Assembly (NCBI GenBank): GCA_963827085.1
Contig: CAWGZY010000006.1
Span: 1-64,000, forward strand
Reading direction: 5' to 3'
From: JAGVPT01 sp963827085
GTDB taxonomy: Bacteria > Bacteroidota > Ignavibacteria > UBA10030 > UBA8401
DNA length: 64,000 nt
Part shown: one piece after another, positions 6,735 to 15,822 of the stretch
How the letters are laid out: each line of letters starts with the position of its first letter
Numbering within the stretch: position 1 is the first letter of the stretch
The notes under the pieces: model-generated
Databases searched by the model: none
Seen by the model: the letters and a program-made list of their open reading frames with translations, nothing else
What the model was told of the DNA's origin: nothing
Translations under genes and position numbers: made by a program

Positions 6735-9700
6735 TCATGATTCTTCCAGCAACAAATTTTTTCGTAACTTTTCGATATCATATTCAGACCGATCCGAAAG
6801 TCTCTCAATTTCATTTATGAAAAAGATTTTCTGCGATGCCTTAAGTGCGTTCGTCCGCTCAGAACCGTCGTCTATCTTCCAATCATGAATGAGCGAGACT
6901 AAAAACAACCAATGCATCATATCGGCAAAGCATTCTTTGTTATAGAACCATGTCTCATTGTAAAAATTGACTTTAATAAACTCACGCACGTCATAATCGT
7001 CAAAAAGTTGTTCCATCCTTAAGAAACGATTATGTTCATCCGCATCGGTGAGAATGCTCCGATGCTTTGTCATGATACGCAAAAGACAAATATCGCGTTG
7101 GCTCTGCTCACGGCTCCTTCCAGCGGCCGAGAGTATTTTTCGAAAAGGTTTTTCAAGATTCAACCTAGCGATCAAACCAACCCTCGCAGAAACGGTAGTC
7201 TCGGCCGGGTCAAAATAGGAAAGTTTGTCGGCAACAAGCCAGGCAAGCAAAAGCCCGCAATTGCCCGGCTGATGAAGCGTTCTATAAACTTTCGTTTTAC
7301 GGAATTCACTTTCCCAGTCGCTCTTTTGACGTATAGCCTTCGTCTTTCGAACAGGTTGCAGAACTTGCCAGATAGTTGCAAGTGCTTCAATATCTCTTTC
7401 GAACATCTTCCCCATCGTTCCGACATCATTGTTCACATCGATATATTTTTTCACTTCGTTTGCAAATGCCGTGAAATGATGATGAACTGCATCAACGCGG
7501 GCTGCTGTGCCTTTAGGTTTGACGGCGCTCAAGCAGTGCATTGTCACAGCATGAATATTGTCTTGTGAAAGGAGAAGTTTCATGGCGTCATGGATCGGTG
7601 CTTGCCGCATCTCGACGAGCGCTTGTCCAATACTCTGCACGCCGCCTCCATGAAGCTTGCGGGCGACGGCATGATACTCCCCCGTTTCATCGTAGATTTC
7701 TCTGAAATCCAGGAAAATCTGATATTCAAACGCCTTCAACTCCGCATACATCCCCCGATCGTGAAGTTCTTTTCCGGACCGAATATATTCGAGACCGGAC
7801 TTGTAGTCTTTGAACAAATAAAAATAATTATTCCCGGAGTTCAATGCTAAGGCTTGACCAAGAGTCAGTTCTCGACTTTTCCTGTCTCCTTCTTCAGATG
7901 GCGCTGATTTCAATGCAGCCAATCTGATCCATCCCTGGCATTCCTGGAACTTATTGTGATAGAAAATCAGCGCCCGTTCGCCGCCGGACATATTTGAGTA
8001 TGCAAAAACATTATGATTGACATGTCCTCGCGAATCGTGAAAATCATACAACTCGAAATTTGCGACGTCGCTGAAAAGGTGCCTCCTCTTCATGATGGGA
8101 AACACTTCATGTTCATGCCGCAAAACCAACTGGCCATCCGGGAACTCATCGTAGTATGCGCGTTTATATTCCATCCCGTATTTTTCCGTGTACCCTTCGA
8201 TCTGCCCGTGGCCGAACATTGGGAGTCCCGGAAGGGTCACCATCATCAACGCAACGCCGAAATACTTATCATCTTTCCCAAACTGCGCGATCGCAGTCTG
8301 CTCGTCCGGGTTACTCATGAAATTGACATACCTCTTCAGAATTTCCGGGTTAAACACCAATGTATTCTTGATGAGTTGATGGTACTTTTCATTTTCTTCC
8401 TTCATCAGCATGTGCATAAACGCACTGTTGTACACGCGGTGCATCCCCAGCGTGCGGACAAAATATCCTTCCATCAACCAAAACGCTTCGGCCAGCAGCA
8501 AAGTGCTCGGCATGTACTGGTTTATCCTGTCGACAACATCCCGCCAAAATTCGCTCGGGAATAATTTGTCGAATTCTTCTTTACTCAACGCGTGGTCTGC
8601 TCGAGAGGGGATGTCCCCTCCCGTTCCCGGCTGAGGATACCAGAGCCGTTGAAAATGCTTTTTCGTCAGAGTCATTGCCGCGTCGAATCTGATGATCGAG
8701 AACTTTCGGGCTACGTGAAAAATTGTCTGAATGACCGCTTCCCGCACATCTGCACGAAGCAGGTCCAATTGGGCAGTATCGTTCCATGGCATATTTGTCC
8801 CGTCATTCCCGTGATACACGTACGTCGTCTTTCCGGTCCTGTTGTCGATCCGTTGAAAGACTACGGCAGCATCTTTTTTCGACCAATAGCCATCCTCGAT
8901 GCGAAGCTGGACGTCCTGGTTCTCCGATAGGTCTCCCCCCGAAAACCGATAATTCGGGAAAGGACAATACTCCGATTGGACAAAATATTCAGGATGTTCC
9001 ACAATCCATTTTGAATAAATGCCCATATGGTTCGGCACCATGTCTCCTGCAAGGCGGATTCCCCGCTGCCATGCACGGCTGCTCAAATTTTGGAACGCCT
9101 CTTCGCCGCCGATGTCGCGGGCAATCTCATATTCATACAGGGAGTACGCGGACGGCACCGCTTCAGGATTTCCCGTCCACTGCTTTATTTTTCTCGACGC
9201 ATTACTTCGTTCCCATAAACCGATGAGCCACAATCCGGTAAAATTCCACCTTGCCAGCTGATCCAATTCTTCGTCTGGAATCTCGTTCAACTTGACAATG
9301 GAGCGGTGATATTTTTTTGAAAGTTGGTCCAGCCACACGTACGTATTCTTTGCCAGAAGAACAACCTTGGGCATCCACTCCAAATCCGTCGTAAAGCGTT
9401 CAGCTTCAAAAGATCCGTATGAATGATGCCCCGATGACCCCGCGGCGTCATACGAAGGAACAACAGCAAAGGAACCGCCGCCGAATACAACTTTATTTTC
9501 TTCCTGAAGCAGGTCCAGGCCTCCCATAATTCTGTCTAAGAATTTTGACGAAAGGAGCATTCCCCATTTTGATTTGATATACCCCAGCTGAGCCTCAAGA
9601 CTGTCAGGATGGGCGAGAATTGGGGCGCGCAGCAGGTCGAAAATAAATTGATTTTCAGGCCCAAACGTCTTTTCCGTCCTAAAAAATTGTTCCAGCACGT

Positions 9701-10409
9701 TGATAAGCGCCGGGTACTTCGTTTTCGCTGAAAGCGATTTGTCGGAAAACAACTCGTCGAACTTTGCGGCGGCGGGATTGAAATTGGTCAGATACAACAG
9801 TATTAATTCTTCAATCGTAATGTGCTGGTTTGACCTTCCCTCGGTTGTTCCTGCCAGGTATTCTGCGGCCGGTGATTCCTTTTTATAGATGCTGAGCGGT
9901 GGAAAGAGGGCAACGAAAGAGTCAATTGTCGTTTGGAGTTCATTCTTCCCGAGATTGATGTTGAGATAACTCTGCGCACGTCCAAAAACGCCCGGATTCG
10001 CAGTCTCTTCATACACTCGAAGGATGTAATGGTATATCTCATCGATCAACCCTAGCGCGTTCAACTGCCCGGCCTTCACTCCCTTCTCCGGAAACCGGAC
10101 AAGGTCGCGCACGTCGTTCAGTTTCTTTGCGAACACTCTCGCGGCATGAAAATTCGGAAAGATGACATTGCCGTTGACAGAAAAAAGAGATTGGTCAAAT
10201 TTATATTTATCTCTTACATCCGCAAGGATGTGAAATTCACATTGTGGAGTGACGTTGTCGGCACTGCGTTGGAGTGATGGAAAGGAGGTGCATCGGATGA
10301 ACAGCGGAGCAACGTTCATGTGGTAAGATCTTGGAATTTGGCCGGTTGATGGCATCATTGCGCGTTCAGCATCTCCTGCACATGTTGATAATACGCATTT
10401 TCCCGGCAT
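6735..10409 (-). CDS. Giant GH13 alpha-amylase-superfamily protein
   Basis: About 1,224 residues; only the middle is recognisable. GH13 region I is DMVPNH (456-461), region II RFDAA with nucleophile Asp576, region III AEAF with acid/base Glu641, and region IV is FMSNPDE (697-703), where the usual NHD reads NPD. The first 380 and last 450 residues are not assigned. There is no signal peptide, so it is probably cytoplasmic and acts on alpha-glucan. The start is uncertain: 10409 lies 15 bp after the polymerase stop; ATG at 10358/10355 or 10319 (MNVAPLF) are alternatives. It is the last gene of a five-gene minus-strand run. Confidence 0.82.
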   Translation of the reverse strand: MPGKCVLSTCAGDAERAMMPSTGQIPRSYHMNVAPLFIRCTSFPSLQRSADNVTPQCEFHILADVRDKYKFDQSLFSVNGNVIFPNFHAARVFAKKLNDVRDLVRFPEKGVKAGQLNALGLIDEIYHYILRVYEETANPGVFGRAQSYLNINLGKNELQTTIDSFVALFPPLSIYKKESPAAEYLAGTTEGRSNQHITIEELILLYLTNFNPAAAKFDELFSDKSLSAKTKYPALINVLEQFFRTEKTFGPENQFIFDLLRAPILAHPDSLEAQLGYIKSKWGMLLSSKFLDRIMGGLDLLQEENKVVFGGGSFAVVPSYDAAGSSGHHSYGSFEAERFTTDLEWMPKVVLLAKNTYVWLDQLSKKYHRSIVKLNEIPDEELDQLARWNFTGLWLIGLWERSNASRKIKQWTGNPEAVPSAYSLYEYEIARDIGGEEAFQNLSSRAWQRGIRLAGDMVPNHMGIYSKWIVEHPEYFVQSEYCPFPNYRFSGGDLSENQDVQLRIEDGYWSKKDAAVVFQRIDNRTGKTTYVYHGNDGTNMPWNDTAQLDLLRADVREAVIQTIFHVARKFSIIRFDAAMTLTKKHFQRLWYPQPGTGGDIPSRADHALSKEEFDKLFPSEFWRDVVDRINQYMPSTLLLAEAFWLMEGYFVRTLGMHRVYNSAFMHMLMKEENEKYHQLIKNTLVFNPEILKRYVNFMSNPDEQTAIAQFGKDDKYFGVALMMVTLPGLPMFGHGQIEGYTEKYGMEYKRAYYDEFPDGQLVLRHEHEVFPIMKRRHLFSDVANFELYDFHDSRGHVNHNVFAYSNMSGGERALIFYHNKFQECQGWIRLAALKSAPSEEGDRKSRELTLGQALALNSGNNYFYLFKDYKSGLEYIRSGKELHDRGMYAELKAFEYQIFLDFREIYDETGEYHAVARKLHGGGVQSIGQALVEMRQAPIHDAMKLLLSQDNIHAVTMHCLSAVKPKGTAARVDAVHHHFTAFANEVKKYIDVNNDVGTMGKMFERDIEALATIWQVLQPVRKTKAIRQKSDWESEFRKTKVYRTLHQPGNCGLLLAWLVADKLSYFDPAETTVSARVGLIARLNLEKPFRKILSAAGRSREQSQRDICLLRIMTKHRSILTDADEHNRFLRMEQLFDDYDVREFIKVNFYNETWFYNKECFADMMHWLFLVSLIHDWKIDDGSERTNALKASQKIFFINEIERLSDRSEYDIEKLRKNLLLEES

Positions 10410-10424
10410 ACTTCAAATCCATTC

Positions 10425-12713
10425 TTACATGAACTCCAGTTCCAATGTAGCCTCGGCGTTCCGCGCCGCACTGCGGGGCTTCTTCTGATTGATATTGAAT
10501 TGTTTTTCAAGCGCCTCGAAAGAATAGCCGAAGGGTTCCAATAAGGTTGCCGCTGCTTTCAGCGCAAATTCGGTATAGATTTCAACGTCGTAACCGTCTT
10601 CGAACGCGTATAACGCAAGCGGTTTTGCTTTTTCCGGCTTGTGTTTGCCCGACTGATCGAGAATGATAAACTCGATCGATTCGCCGGCAGAGAGATGAAC
10701 GCCCATGCTTTCCACAAGCTTTGAGACAACAGCACTGATGCTGTTGTTCGTGTATTCTTCCGCTTCCTTGGTGATGCGGCGCCGTAGCACAAGCTCCATC
10801 GGATTCGCTTTTCCGCTGCGCAATAGTGAAACAGACTCACGGACAGTTTCAAGCAAATCGGGGAGCATCGTGCGCAGTTCCTCCACCCTTTTCGCCCCCC
10901 CCATCTTCTCCAGCATCGCCGCCTGCATCGCTTTGATAAATTTCGGCGTGTCGTGCCGGCGCGATTCGATGCCGCGCATTTTCATCTCTCCCGTCTGATA
11001 CCATCCCACGTAGCGGTTGGCGGTTGTGATCTCCGGGTCCTGTTTCGACGCCGGAAAGAGTATCCAGTTATAGATACCTTCGAGCGAAATATCGATACCG
11101 ACACGTTCTGCGATCGTTTGACAAAGTGATTGGTAATCCTTTTCCGTCGCCCCTTTTTTCTTCAGCCACATACAATCGATGATGGCATGAAGCATCTCAA
11201 AACCGTTTGTTTCTGCAATCTCTTTTGCCTCAAGGATCGCATTGCGGGAAAAGGCATTAACCGATTCGTGCGCTTCGATTTTTCCAAACCGGGCATTTTT
11301 GTAACCGAGATACCCGAAACAGCTCACCAGCATCCACTTGAGCGCGCTTTGTCTTCCATCGTACCGCCGGAAAAGGGCTTCGTCCTTTCCTTTGTATTTC
11401 TTCTTCATCAATTTATAGTATGAACGCTTCTTCACAACGGTGCGGAGCGTTGCGGGAATGATGCCCTCCCGTTTTTCGCAGATCGTGTATTCGAGTTCCG
11501 GCACTTTCGTATTTTTGCAGCAGCGGCAATTCACCGTCTCCGGCGAAACATTCTTCTCCACCATGATAGTAGGATACATCGAGACGAAATCGAGCTCGGC
11601 GACATCCTCGTGAAAGCCGAGCGGCGGGTTGAAAATGAGTCCCCCCCGATCCGCGAGCAGCAGCGTTGCCGCAGATTTAAATTCCTCCGGCTCACGTTTC
11701 TTCGAAGGGATCAAAACATTATTCTGATATGCCCATGAAAGCTGCAGCGACGACATCGACGTGCCGATGCTTGCCCGCCCTTGCCGCTGCGCCGGTATTT
11801 GTGTCAACCGGGCCATTTCGAACAATCCGTCCAATTCCGCTTCCGTGACCGTGAAAGAATTCTTCGCGTCGATATGCCAGCGTCCGGCAAGCTCGAACGC
11901 GCCATCTTTATGAACAATTTTCCCGTACTGAAAAAAACTCGACTCCTTCGTCGTCATATATCCCGCTGTGTGATCGCGGTTGAGCAATGAGGGAATTCTG
12001 TGCTGCTGTGAAAGCGCTGCGATCGTCGGCATGAGGGATGAGTCGCCGTATTCAGTGAGAAGGATATCAGGGTCGCAGCGATGCAGATGCCAGTTAAGCG
12101 CCTCAAGCATTTCAACGGGATGCTGCTGCTCAAGTGCGTATATCGTGCCGTCGTACGAAATTTCGATCTGGAAATTGTTCTGATATTTTGGAGGGACAAA
12201 ATCGTTTGCATTGCGAATCGACATGATCGAGAACGGCGGCAACGTATACTCCAGCGCATCGCCGGAATCGTTAACCTCCCACCGAATCAACTCTCCCTTG
12301 TCATCAATTTCGTAGTTGCCAAGTGCCAGCGGAAAAAGCTTCGTTTCATACAAAAACAATTGAGAGACAAGAATGTCGGAATTATAGAACGCGAAATGAG
12401 GGAAGAACCGTTCGAAATACCACACCGCTTCCTTGAAACGCGTCGTATCGTGAACGTAGATCTGTACCACATCCCATGTATCGCCGGAATAGATTTCTTT
12501 TCGCATTGCACGCCCCAGCGACACTTCGACCGGAGAGCGGGCACTGAGCGCCGCAACGCGCCTGGTGTCGGAATCGTTCACATGAAGAAAAAACGACGGA
12601 CGATACCTGCGGAAACAGCAATGCTTTATCCCGTTGCGGTCGATGAACCACAACGTGATCCCTTTCGCCGAGGGGTACACGTCGAAAAGCCAGCCGTTTA
12701 CAATGCTGTGCAT
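10425..12713 (-). CDS. Family-B DNA polymerase
   Basis: 762 residues of the PolB superfamily. Motif A is LDFVSMYP (374-381) with Asp375. Motif B lies in ALKWMLVSCFGYLGY (about 457-471). Motif C reads IIDCMW (511-516) in place of the usual DTD: the catalytic second Asp is kept (Asp513), the first is Ile. The exonuclease region (about 180-245) keeps a DPDILL block but lacks a clear DxE motif I, so proofreading may be weak or absent. It starts at ATG 12713, nine bases after the 93-residue gene. A repair or translesion role is inference from the DUF72 and RecA-like neighbours. Confidence 0.9.
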   Translation of the reverse strand: MHSIVNGWLFDVYPSAKGITLWFIDRNGIKHCCFRRYRPSFFLHVNDSDTRRVAALSARSPVEVSLGRAMRKEIYSGDTWDVVQIYVHDTTRFKEAVWYFERFFPHFAFYNSDILVSQLFLYETKLFPLALGNYEIDDKGELIRWEVNDSGDALEYTLPPFSIMSIRNANDFVPPKYQNNFQIEISYDGTIYALEQQHPVEMLEALNWHLHRCDPDILLTEYGDSSLMPTIAALSQQHRIPSLLNRDHTAGYMTTKESSFFQYGKIVHKDGAFELAGRWHIDAKNSFTVTEAELDGLFEMARLTQIPAQRQGRASIGTSMSSLQLSWAYQNNVLIPSKKREPEEFKSAATLLLADRGGLIFNPPLGFHEDVAELDFVSMYPTIMVEKNVSPETVNCRCCKNTKVPELEYTICEKREGIIPATLRTVVKKRSYYKLMKKKYKGKDEALFRRYDGRQSALKWMLVSCFGYLGYKNARFGKIEAHESVNAFSRNAILEAKEIAETNGFEMLHAIIDCMWLKKKGATEKDYQSLCQTIAERVGIDISLEGIYNWILFPASKQDPEITTANRYVGWYQTGEMKMRGIESRRHDTPKFIKAMQAAMLEKMGGAKRVEELRTMLPDLLETVRESVSLLRSGKANPMELVLRRRITKEAEEYTNNSISAVVSKLVESMGVHLSAGESIEFIILDQSGKHKPEKAKPLALYAFEDGYDVEIYTEFALKAAATLLEPFGYSFEALEKQFNINQKKPRSAARNAEATLELEFM

Positions 12714-12721
12714 TTTGCTCC

Positions 12722-13003
12722 TTACTGACCGTCATGCGAAGCTGCGAGTCGTTCCTCCAGTTGAAGAATACGCTCGTGGAGACGTTTGATCAATTTACGC
12801 TGCTCGACGGCAATCGAGATGGCGATACTTTCGAAAGGAATGGTACGCATGGCGTAAAAATTCTCCGCCAAATGGAGCTTCGCCGAACGGAAGATATCGT
12901 CAAAAAGCTCCTGGTCGTCTTTTCGAAGCCCGCGGCGGTACTTTGACCAGCTTGCGATTTCGCTGTCGATAATGTTCGTAAAGGTCGGCACCGTTCGTCC
13001 CAT
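12722..13003 (-). CDS. Conserved-looking small helical protein (93 aa)
   Basis: The start is set at ATG 13003 (MGRTVPTFTN), which has AGGAG upstream; extensions beyond are not natural. The protein is strongly helical, with a C-terminal heptad-like segment (KLIKRLHERILQLEERL) that could form a coiled coil. Its first 104 bases overlap the end of the RecA-like gene in another frame. It precedes the PolB gene by nine bases. It has no recognised family; a polymerase accessory or oligomerising factor is conjecture from position. Confidence 0.75.
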   Translation of the reverse strand: MGRTVPTFTNIIDSEIASWSKYRRGLRKDDQELFDDIFRSAKLHLAENFYAMRTIPFESIAISIAVEQRKLIKRLHERILQLEERLAASHDGQ

Positions 13004-13628
13004 CGTCGAGTACTCCTTTCTCAAGAAAAAGTTTCGGCACATCGTCGTCCAATTGCAAACGGTAAATAGTATCGACGCCTGCCTGTAATGTTGCAAATAA
13101 CTCGTTCCGTTCTTTCGGCAGCACATTCAATTTTCTGGACACAAGGAGCACAGAAATTCCCGCCGCTTTCATCTCCTGAAGCGCTCCGATAACACGGTGA
13201 AGGATCTGCCGCACTTCCCGCAATGGAGCCTGCTGGTCGTAGAAAGTATCGAGCAAGCCGAAGATCATGGCGGTACGTGAATTGATTGTGGCGAGAAATG
13301 ACGGGAGCCGGTGAACGATAGCCTGCTCCATCTGATAACAGGTAAAGCCGCGTGAAACGAAAATGCGATGGAGAAAATCGTCGATGTTCAGTTTCCTTTC
13401 CCGCGCAAACTGAGAAAGGAAATGAACATTGAACCTGTTGCAGCCGTCGACGACAGCAACGGAAGAACCGCCGGCTATTCCGTACGCGGCCATTTTCAGC
13501 GAGAGCAAGAAGATCGGTTTATCGCCGTATAAAAGATACGTCTTGCCTGGAGGCGCTGCAAAATGCTGCACCATTGTTTGATATGGAACCGGATAAACGG
13601 GTAGAGACACAACTGCGTCCATGGTCAT
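12900..13628 (-). CDS. RecA-superfamily-like protein with degenerate P-loop
   Basis: 242 residues from the ATG at 13628, which overlaps the DUF72 stop codon as TAATG. The order of elements is RecA/RadA-like: a segment FAAPPGKT (a P-loop lacking its first Gly), a strand-turn SVAVVDGCNRF, and a Walker-B-like hydrophobic stretch AMIFGLLDTFYD with a downstream ISVLLVSRKLN strand. The usual GxxxxGK[ST] is not intact, so ATP binding is uncertain. Its 3' end overlaps the 93-residue gene by 104 bp. Coupling to the PolB gene suggests a recombination or polymerase-accessory role. Confidence 0.72.
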   Translation of the reverse strand: MTMDAVVSLPVYPVPYQTMVQHFAAPPGKTYLLYGDKPIFLLSLKMAAYGIAGGSSVAVVDGCNRFNVHFLSQFARERKLNIDDFLHRIFVSRGFTCYQMEQAIVHRLPSFLATINSRTAMIFGLLDTFYDQQAPLREVRQILHRVIGALQEMKAAGISVLLVSRKLNVLPKERNELFATLQAGVDTIYRLQLDDDVPKLFLEKGVLDDGTNGADLYEHYRQRNRKLVKVPPRASKRRPGAF

Positions 13629-14530
13629 TATGATGCTTGTGCAAAAAGAGGATATCTCGAGTCCAGCCATTCAGTATACCGGCAAAAGACGTCGGGCGCA
13701 TTTACAAAATTGTCCGGCATGGAGACACGTTTTGCACCGTCAAGACGATGCTGAAGTTGAAGGGCATTAACCAAAGCGCTATCGACGACGTTATGAAACG
13801 CTACGAACGTTACGTCAGCGGCCGGCTGCACATTTTTGAGGCGTGAATAAAGATTATCAAGATCCTTTTTGGTGTAAAAATAATTGGATCGATCGCCCAA
13901 TTCGGGATGACCGGGAAAGCTTTTGTTGCGCCCCATCATACGAAAATATGCTGCGCCGTTCGATGCCTCAGCCGTGAACGGCATGTACTCCCCCATCGGC
14001 GGCAGATCAACATTGACAAGATGAAGCCCGCTCTCTTGCAACAAATCATACACTAAACGACTATTCCATGAAGCATGCCTCACTTCGATAAACATACGAT
14101 ACGGATAGAATACTCTGCTAAACTGCTGGAGATATTTTCGATGCTCCGGCGTATTGATGAAAGAATGCGGAAACTGCATCACGAGTCCGCCTAATTTTCC
14201 TGCTTCGGCAAGAGGTTCGAGGAGATTGCGGACAGAACGAACGTCGTCGTTCGTTGCATTAAATGTATGTGTGAACCCTCGAAAAAGTTTCACCGTAAAT
14301 ATGAAGTTTTTATTCGCTGCAACATTCTCAAGCCAGCGCCGTGAATGCTCTGGAGCGAAAGCGGTGCTATAGAATGTCGCGTTGATCTCGACGTTGTCAA
14401 AAAGCCGACTGTAATGCTCCAGCTTGTGAAAGCCTTTTTTTATCTTCGGCGGATAAAAAATCTTATCAAATGCTCCAAACTCCCATCCTCCCAGTCCGAC
14501 AATAACTTTTGACTGCTCAACGGCAACCAT
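13628..14530 (-). CDS. DUF72 (YecE-like) TIM-barrel protein
   Basis: 300 residues of the DUF72 family. Visible are the N-terminal VGLGGWEF, the VEINATFYS block near residue 45, and the FIEVRHASW motif near 155, all typical of this UPF0759-type barrel family, whose biochemical activity is not established. The start is ATG 14530, with the strong AGAAGGAGG site right upstream. It is the first gene of the minus-strand cluster and overlaps the RecA-like gene by one base. Family members recur near DNA-repair genes, in keeping with this context. Confidence 0.9.
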   Translation of the reverse strand: MVAVEQSKVIVGLGGWEFGAFDKIFYPPKIKKGFHKLEHYSRLFDNVEINATFYSTAFAPEHSRRWLENVAANKNFIFTVKLFRGFTHTFNATNDDVRSVRNLLEPLAEAGKLGGLVMQFPHSFINTPEHRKYLQQFSRVFYPYRMFIEVRHASWNSRLVYDLLQESGLHLVNVDLPPMGEYMPFTAEASNGAAYFRMMGRNKSFPGHPELGDRSNYFYTKKDLDNLYSRLKNVQPAADVTFVAFHNVVDSALVNALQLQHRLDGAKRVSMPDNFVNAPDVFCRYTEWLDSRYPLFAQAS

Positions 14531-14554
14531 AGTAACCTCCTTCTGCAAGTAAGA

Positions 14555-14610
14555 TCAAAAAGCCCGGTTTCGAGAAAACGCACTACGGCGTTCTTCACAA
14601 AACCGGGCTT
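14555..14610 (-). terminator. Nested hairpin with U-tail upstream of the DUF72 gene
   Basis: Arms 14560-14570 and 14600-14610 (11 bp, perfect) enclose a smaller AACGC/GCGTT stem. On the minus strand the outer stem is followed by a run of U. It lies only about 20 bp before the ribosome-binding site of the DUF72 gene and after the VOC gene, so it is either that gene's terminator or a leader attenuator. Confidence 0.65.
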
Positions 14611-14755
14611 GAGTATTTCAACAACCCTGTTGCTATGTAGTTACATTTTTTCTAGCGATACGACAATCCACGAAGGACACGAAGAAACACGAAAAAGATA
14701 GATGAAAACTACGCTATTTATTATTTGAGAATTCTGAAAAATCAGGGAAACTTGT
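14611..14755. other. Intergenic stretch with degenerate repeat units
   Basis: It contains short direct units of the CACGAAG/ACACGAA kind around 14667-14692, the sort of remnant found beside the inverted repeat at 14756. No gene or RNA was recognised. Together with 14555-14610 and 14756-14826 it fills the 314-bp gap between the DUF72 and VOC genes. Confidence 0.45.
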
Positions 14756-14826
14756 CTCACGCAAAGCCGCCAAGCCGCGTAAGCTTTATTTTTAATATGT
14801 TTTGCGCCTTGGCGGCTTTGCGTGAG
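14756..14826. repeat. Intergenic inverted repeat (CGCAAAGCCGCC family)
   Basis: Arms 14756-14774 and 14808-14826 are a perfect 19-bp inverted repeat containing GCAAAGCCGCC, separated by 33 bp. Related hairpins lie at 45705 and 60357, and a similar architecture with another sequence at 19160. It lies 18 bp beyond the VOC gene stop, so it may also act as an mRNA 3' end. Confidence 0.8.
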
Positions 14827-14844
14827 GCCATTTTTCTGATATTT

Positions 14845-15309
14845 CTATTTTTCACTCCATACGGCAAGTTCATTCCCATTCGGGTCCGTGAAATGGAAAC
14901 GCCGTCCGCCGGGGAAATCGAACGGCGGCTTCGTTATTTTCCCGCCGTTGCGAACGACAGCGTCTTTCGTTTTTTCCAACTCGGACGAATAAATGACCAC
15001 GAGCACGCCGTTCCCGGAGGTCGACGGAGCCTTCGCGAACCCTCCGCTTATCCGGCCGTCTTCGAAACTGGTGTAGTCAGGCCCATAGTCGGTAAACTTC
15101 CAGCCAAAGACGGCCGTGTAAAATTTTTTCGTCGCCGTGATATCCGTGGCGGAAAATTCGATATAATCGATGCGATGATTGTTGTTTTGGGTCGTCACAG
15201 CTGATTCCTTTATTGTGGAATGTGATGAATCTTGAGCATGTACTTTCGAATTGAGAAATCCTAAAAAAACAAGCAGAATGATCACTATTAAAACACTAGA
15301 CCGTTTCAT
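14845..15309 (-). CDS. Exported VOC (glyoxalase/bleomycin-resistance fold) protein
   Basis: 154 residues. A signal peptide (MKRSSVLIVIILLVFLGFL) with probable cleavage after HAQ is followed by one VOC domain: DYIEFSATDITATKKFYTAVFG at the start and FHFTDPNGNELAVW at the end are the family's paired beta-alpha-beta modules. The terminal Glu of NELAVW is a metal-ligand position in the family. Export is unusual, since most VOC proteins are cytosolic. The start at 15309 has AAGGAG upstream. Substrate is unknown. Confidence 0.88.
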   Translation of the reverse strand: MKRSSVLIVIILLVFLGFLNSKVHAQDSSHSTIKESAVTTQNNNHRIDYIEFSATDITATKKFYTAVFGWKFTDYGPDYTSFEDGRISGGFAKAPSTSGNGVLVVIYSSELEKTKDAVVRNGGKITKPPFDFPGGRRFHFTDPNGNELAVWSEK

Positions 15310-15343
15310 GAGATTACTCCTTGTGAGAAGCTATGCTGCAATT

Positions 15344-15775
15344 CTATTTTTCAATCAACCCCTTCATCATCTGTAATACTCCCTCCCAATTCTTGCTGGA
15401 ATGCTCCAACGCTGTTTCATTGGCAATATTATCCTGAGTCAGCAAAAGCTCGGTGCTGTCGCCGTGCGGCGAAAGCTCAAAAGTTATAACAGCGTAGTTT
15501 TCCGGAACGTCGGGCAGCGATGAAAAAGAACTCCAATAATCGTATTGAAAAACTCTTCCCTTTTCGAATTTCAGGATCGTTCCTTTGTCTTCGTATTCTT
15601 TCCCTTCCCACGTCCCGGTGAAGCGAATTGGACTTCCGACTTTCCAGTCGGCGATAACGTTCGTGCCAAACAAGTATTGTTTTATCCATTCCGGGGAAGT
15701 CAACGCTTCCCAGACTTTCGACGCCGGCGCCTTGATGCTCAGCGTCTTTCGCAAAAGGAGCGGGTTCTTCGCCAT
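15344..15775 (-). CDS. SRPBCC / AHSA1-domain protein
   Basis: 143 residues with the START-like fold of the Aha1 C-terminal (AHSA1) family: TLSIKAPASKVWEALTSPEW at the N-terminus, FTGTWEGKEYEDKGTIL in the middle and a C-terminal amphipathic helix ending WEGVLQMMKGLIEK. Such proteins bind hydrophobic ligands or act as stress-type accessory proteins; the ligand is not predictable. It lies between the DUF3224 and VOC genes on the same strand with short gaps, so it is likely co-transcribed. It is cytoplasmic. Confidence 0.88.
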   Translation of the reverse strand: MAKNPLLLRKTLSIKAPASKVWEALTSPEWIKQYLFGTNVIADWKVGSPIRFTGTWEGKEYEDKGTILKFEKGRVFQYDYWSSFSSLPDVPENYAVITFELSPHGDSTELLLTQDNIANETALEHSSKNWEGVLQMMKGLIEK

Positions 15776-15822
15776 GATTTTATCTTTCCTTAAAAGTGGC
15801 GTTCATTGTAATCGGCAGTCCC

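Noticed and set aside
12081..12728. Plus-strand open frame (215 codons) over the polymerase gene
   Set aside because: Antisense to PolB with conserved motifs A-C on the other strand.
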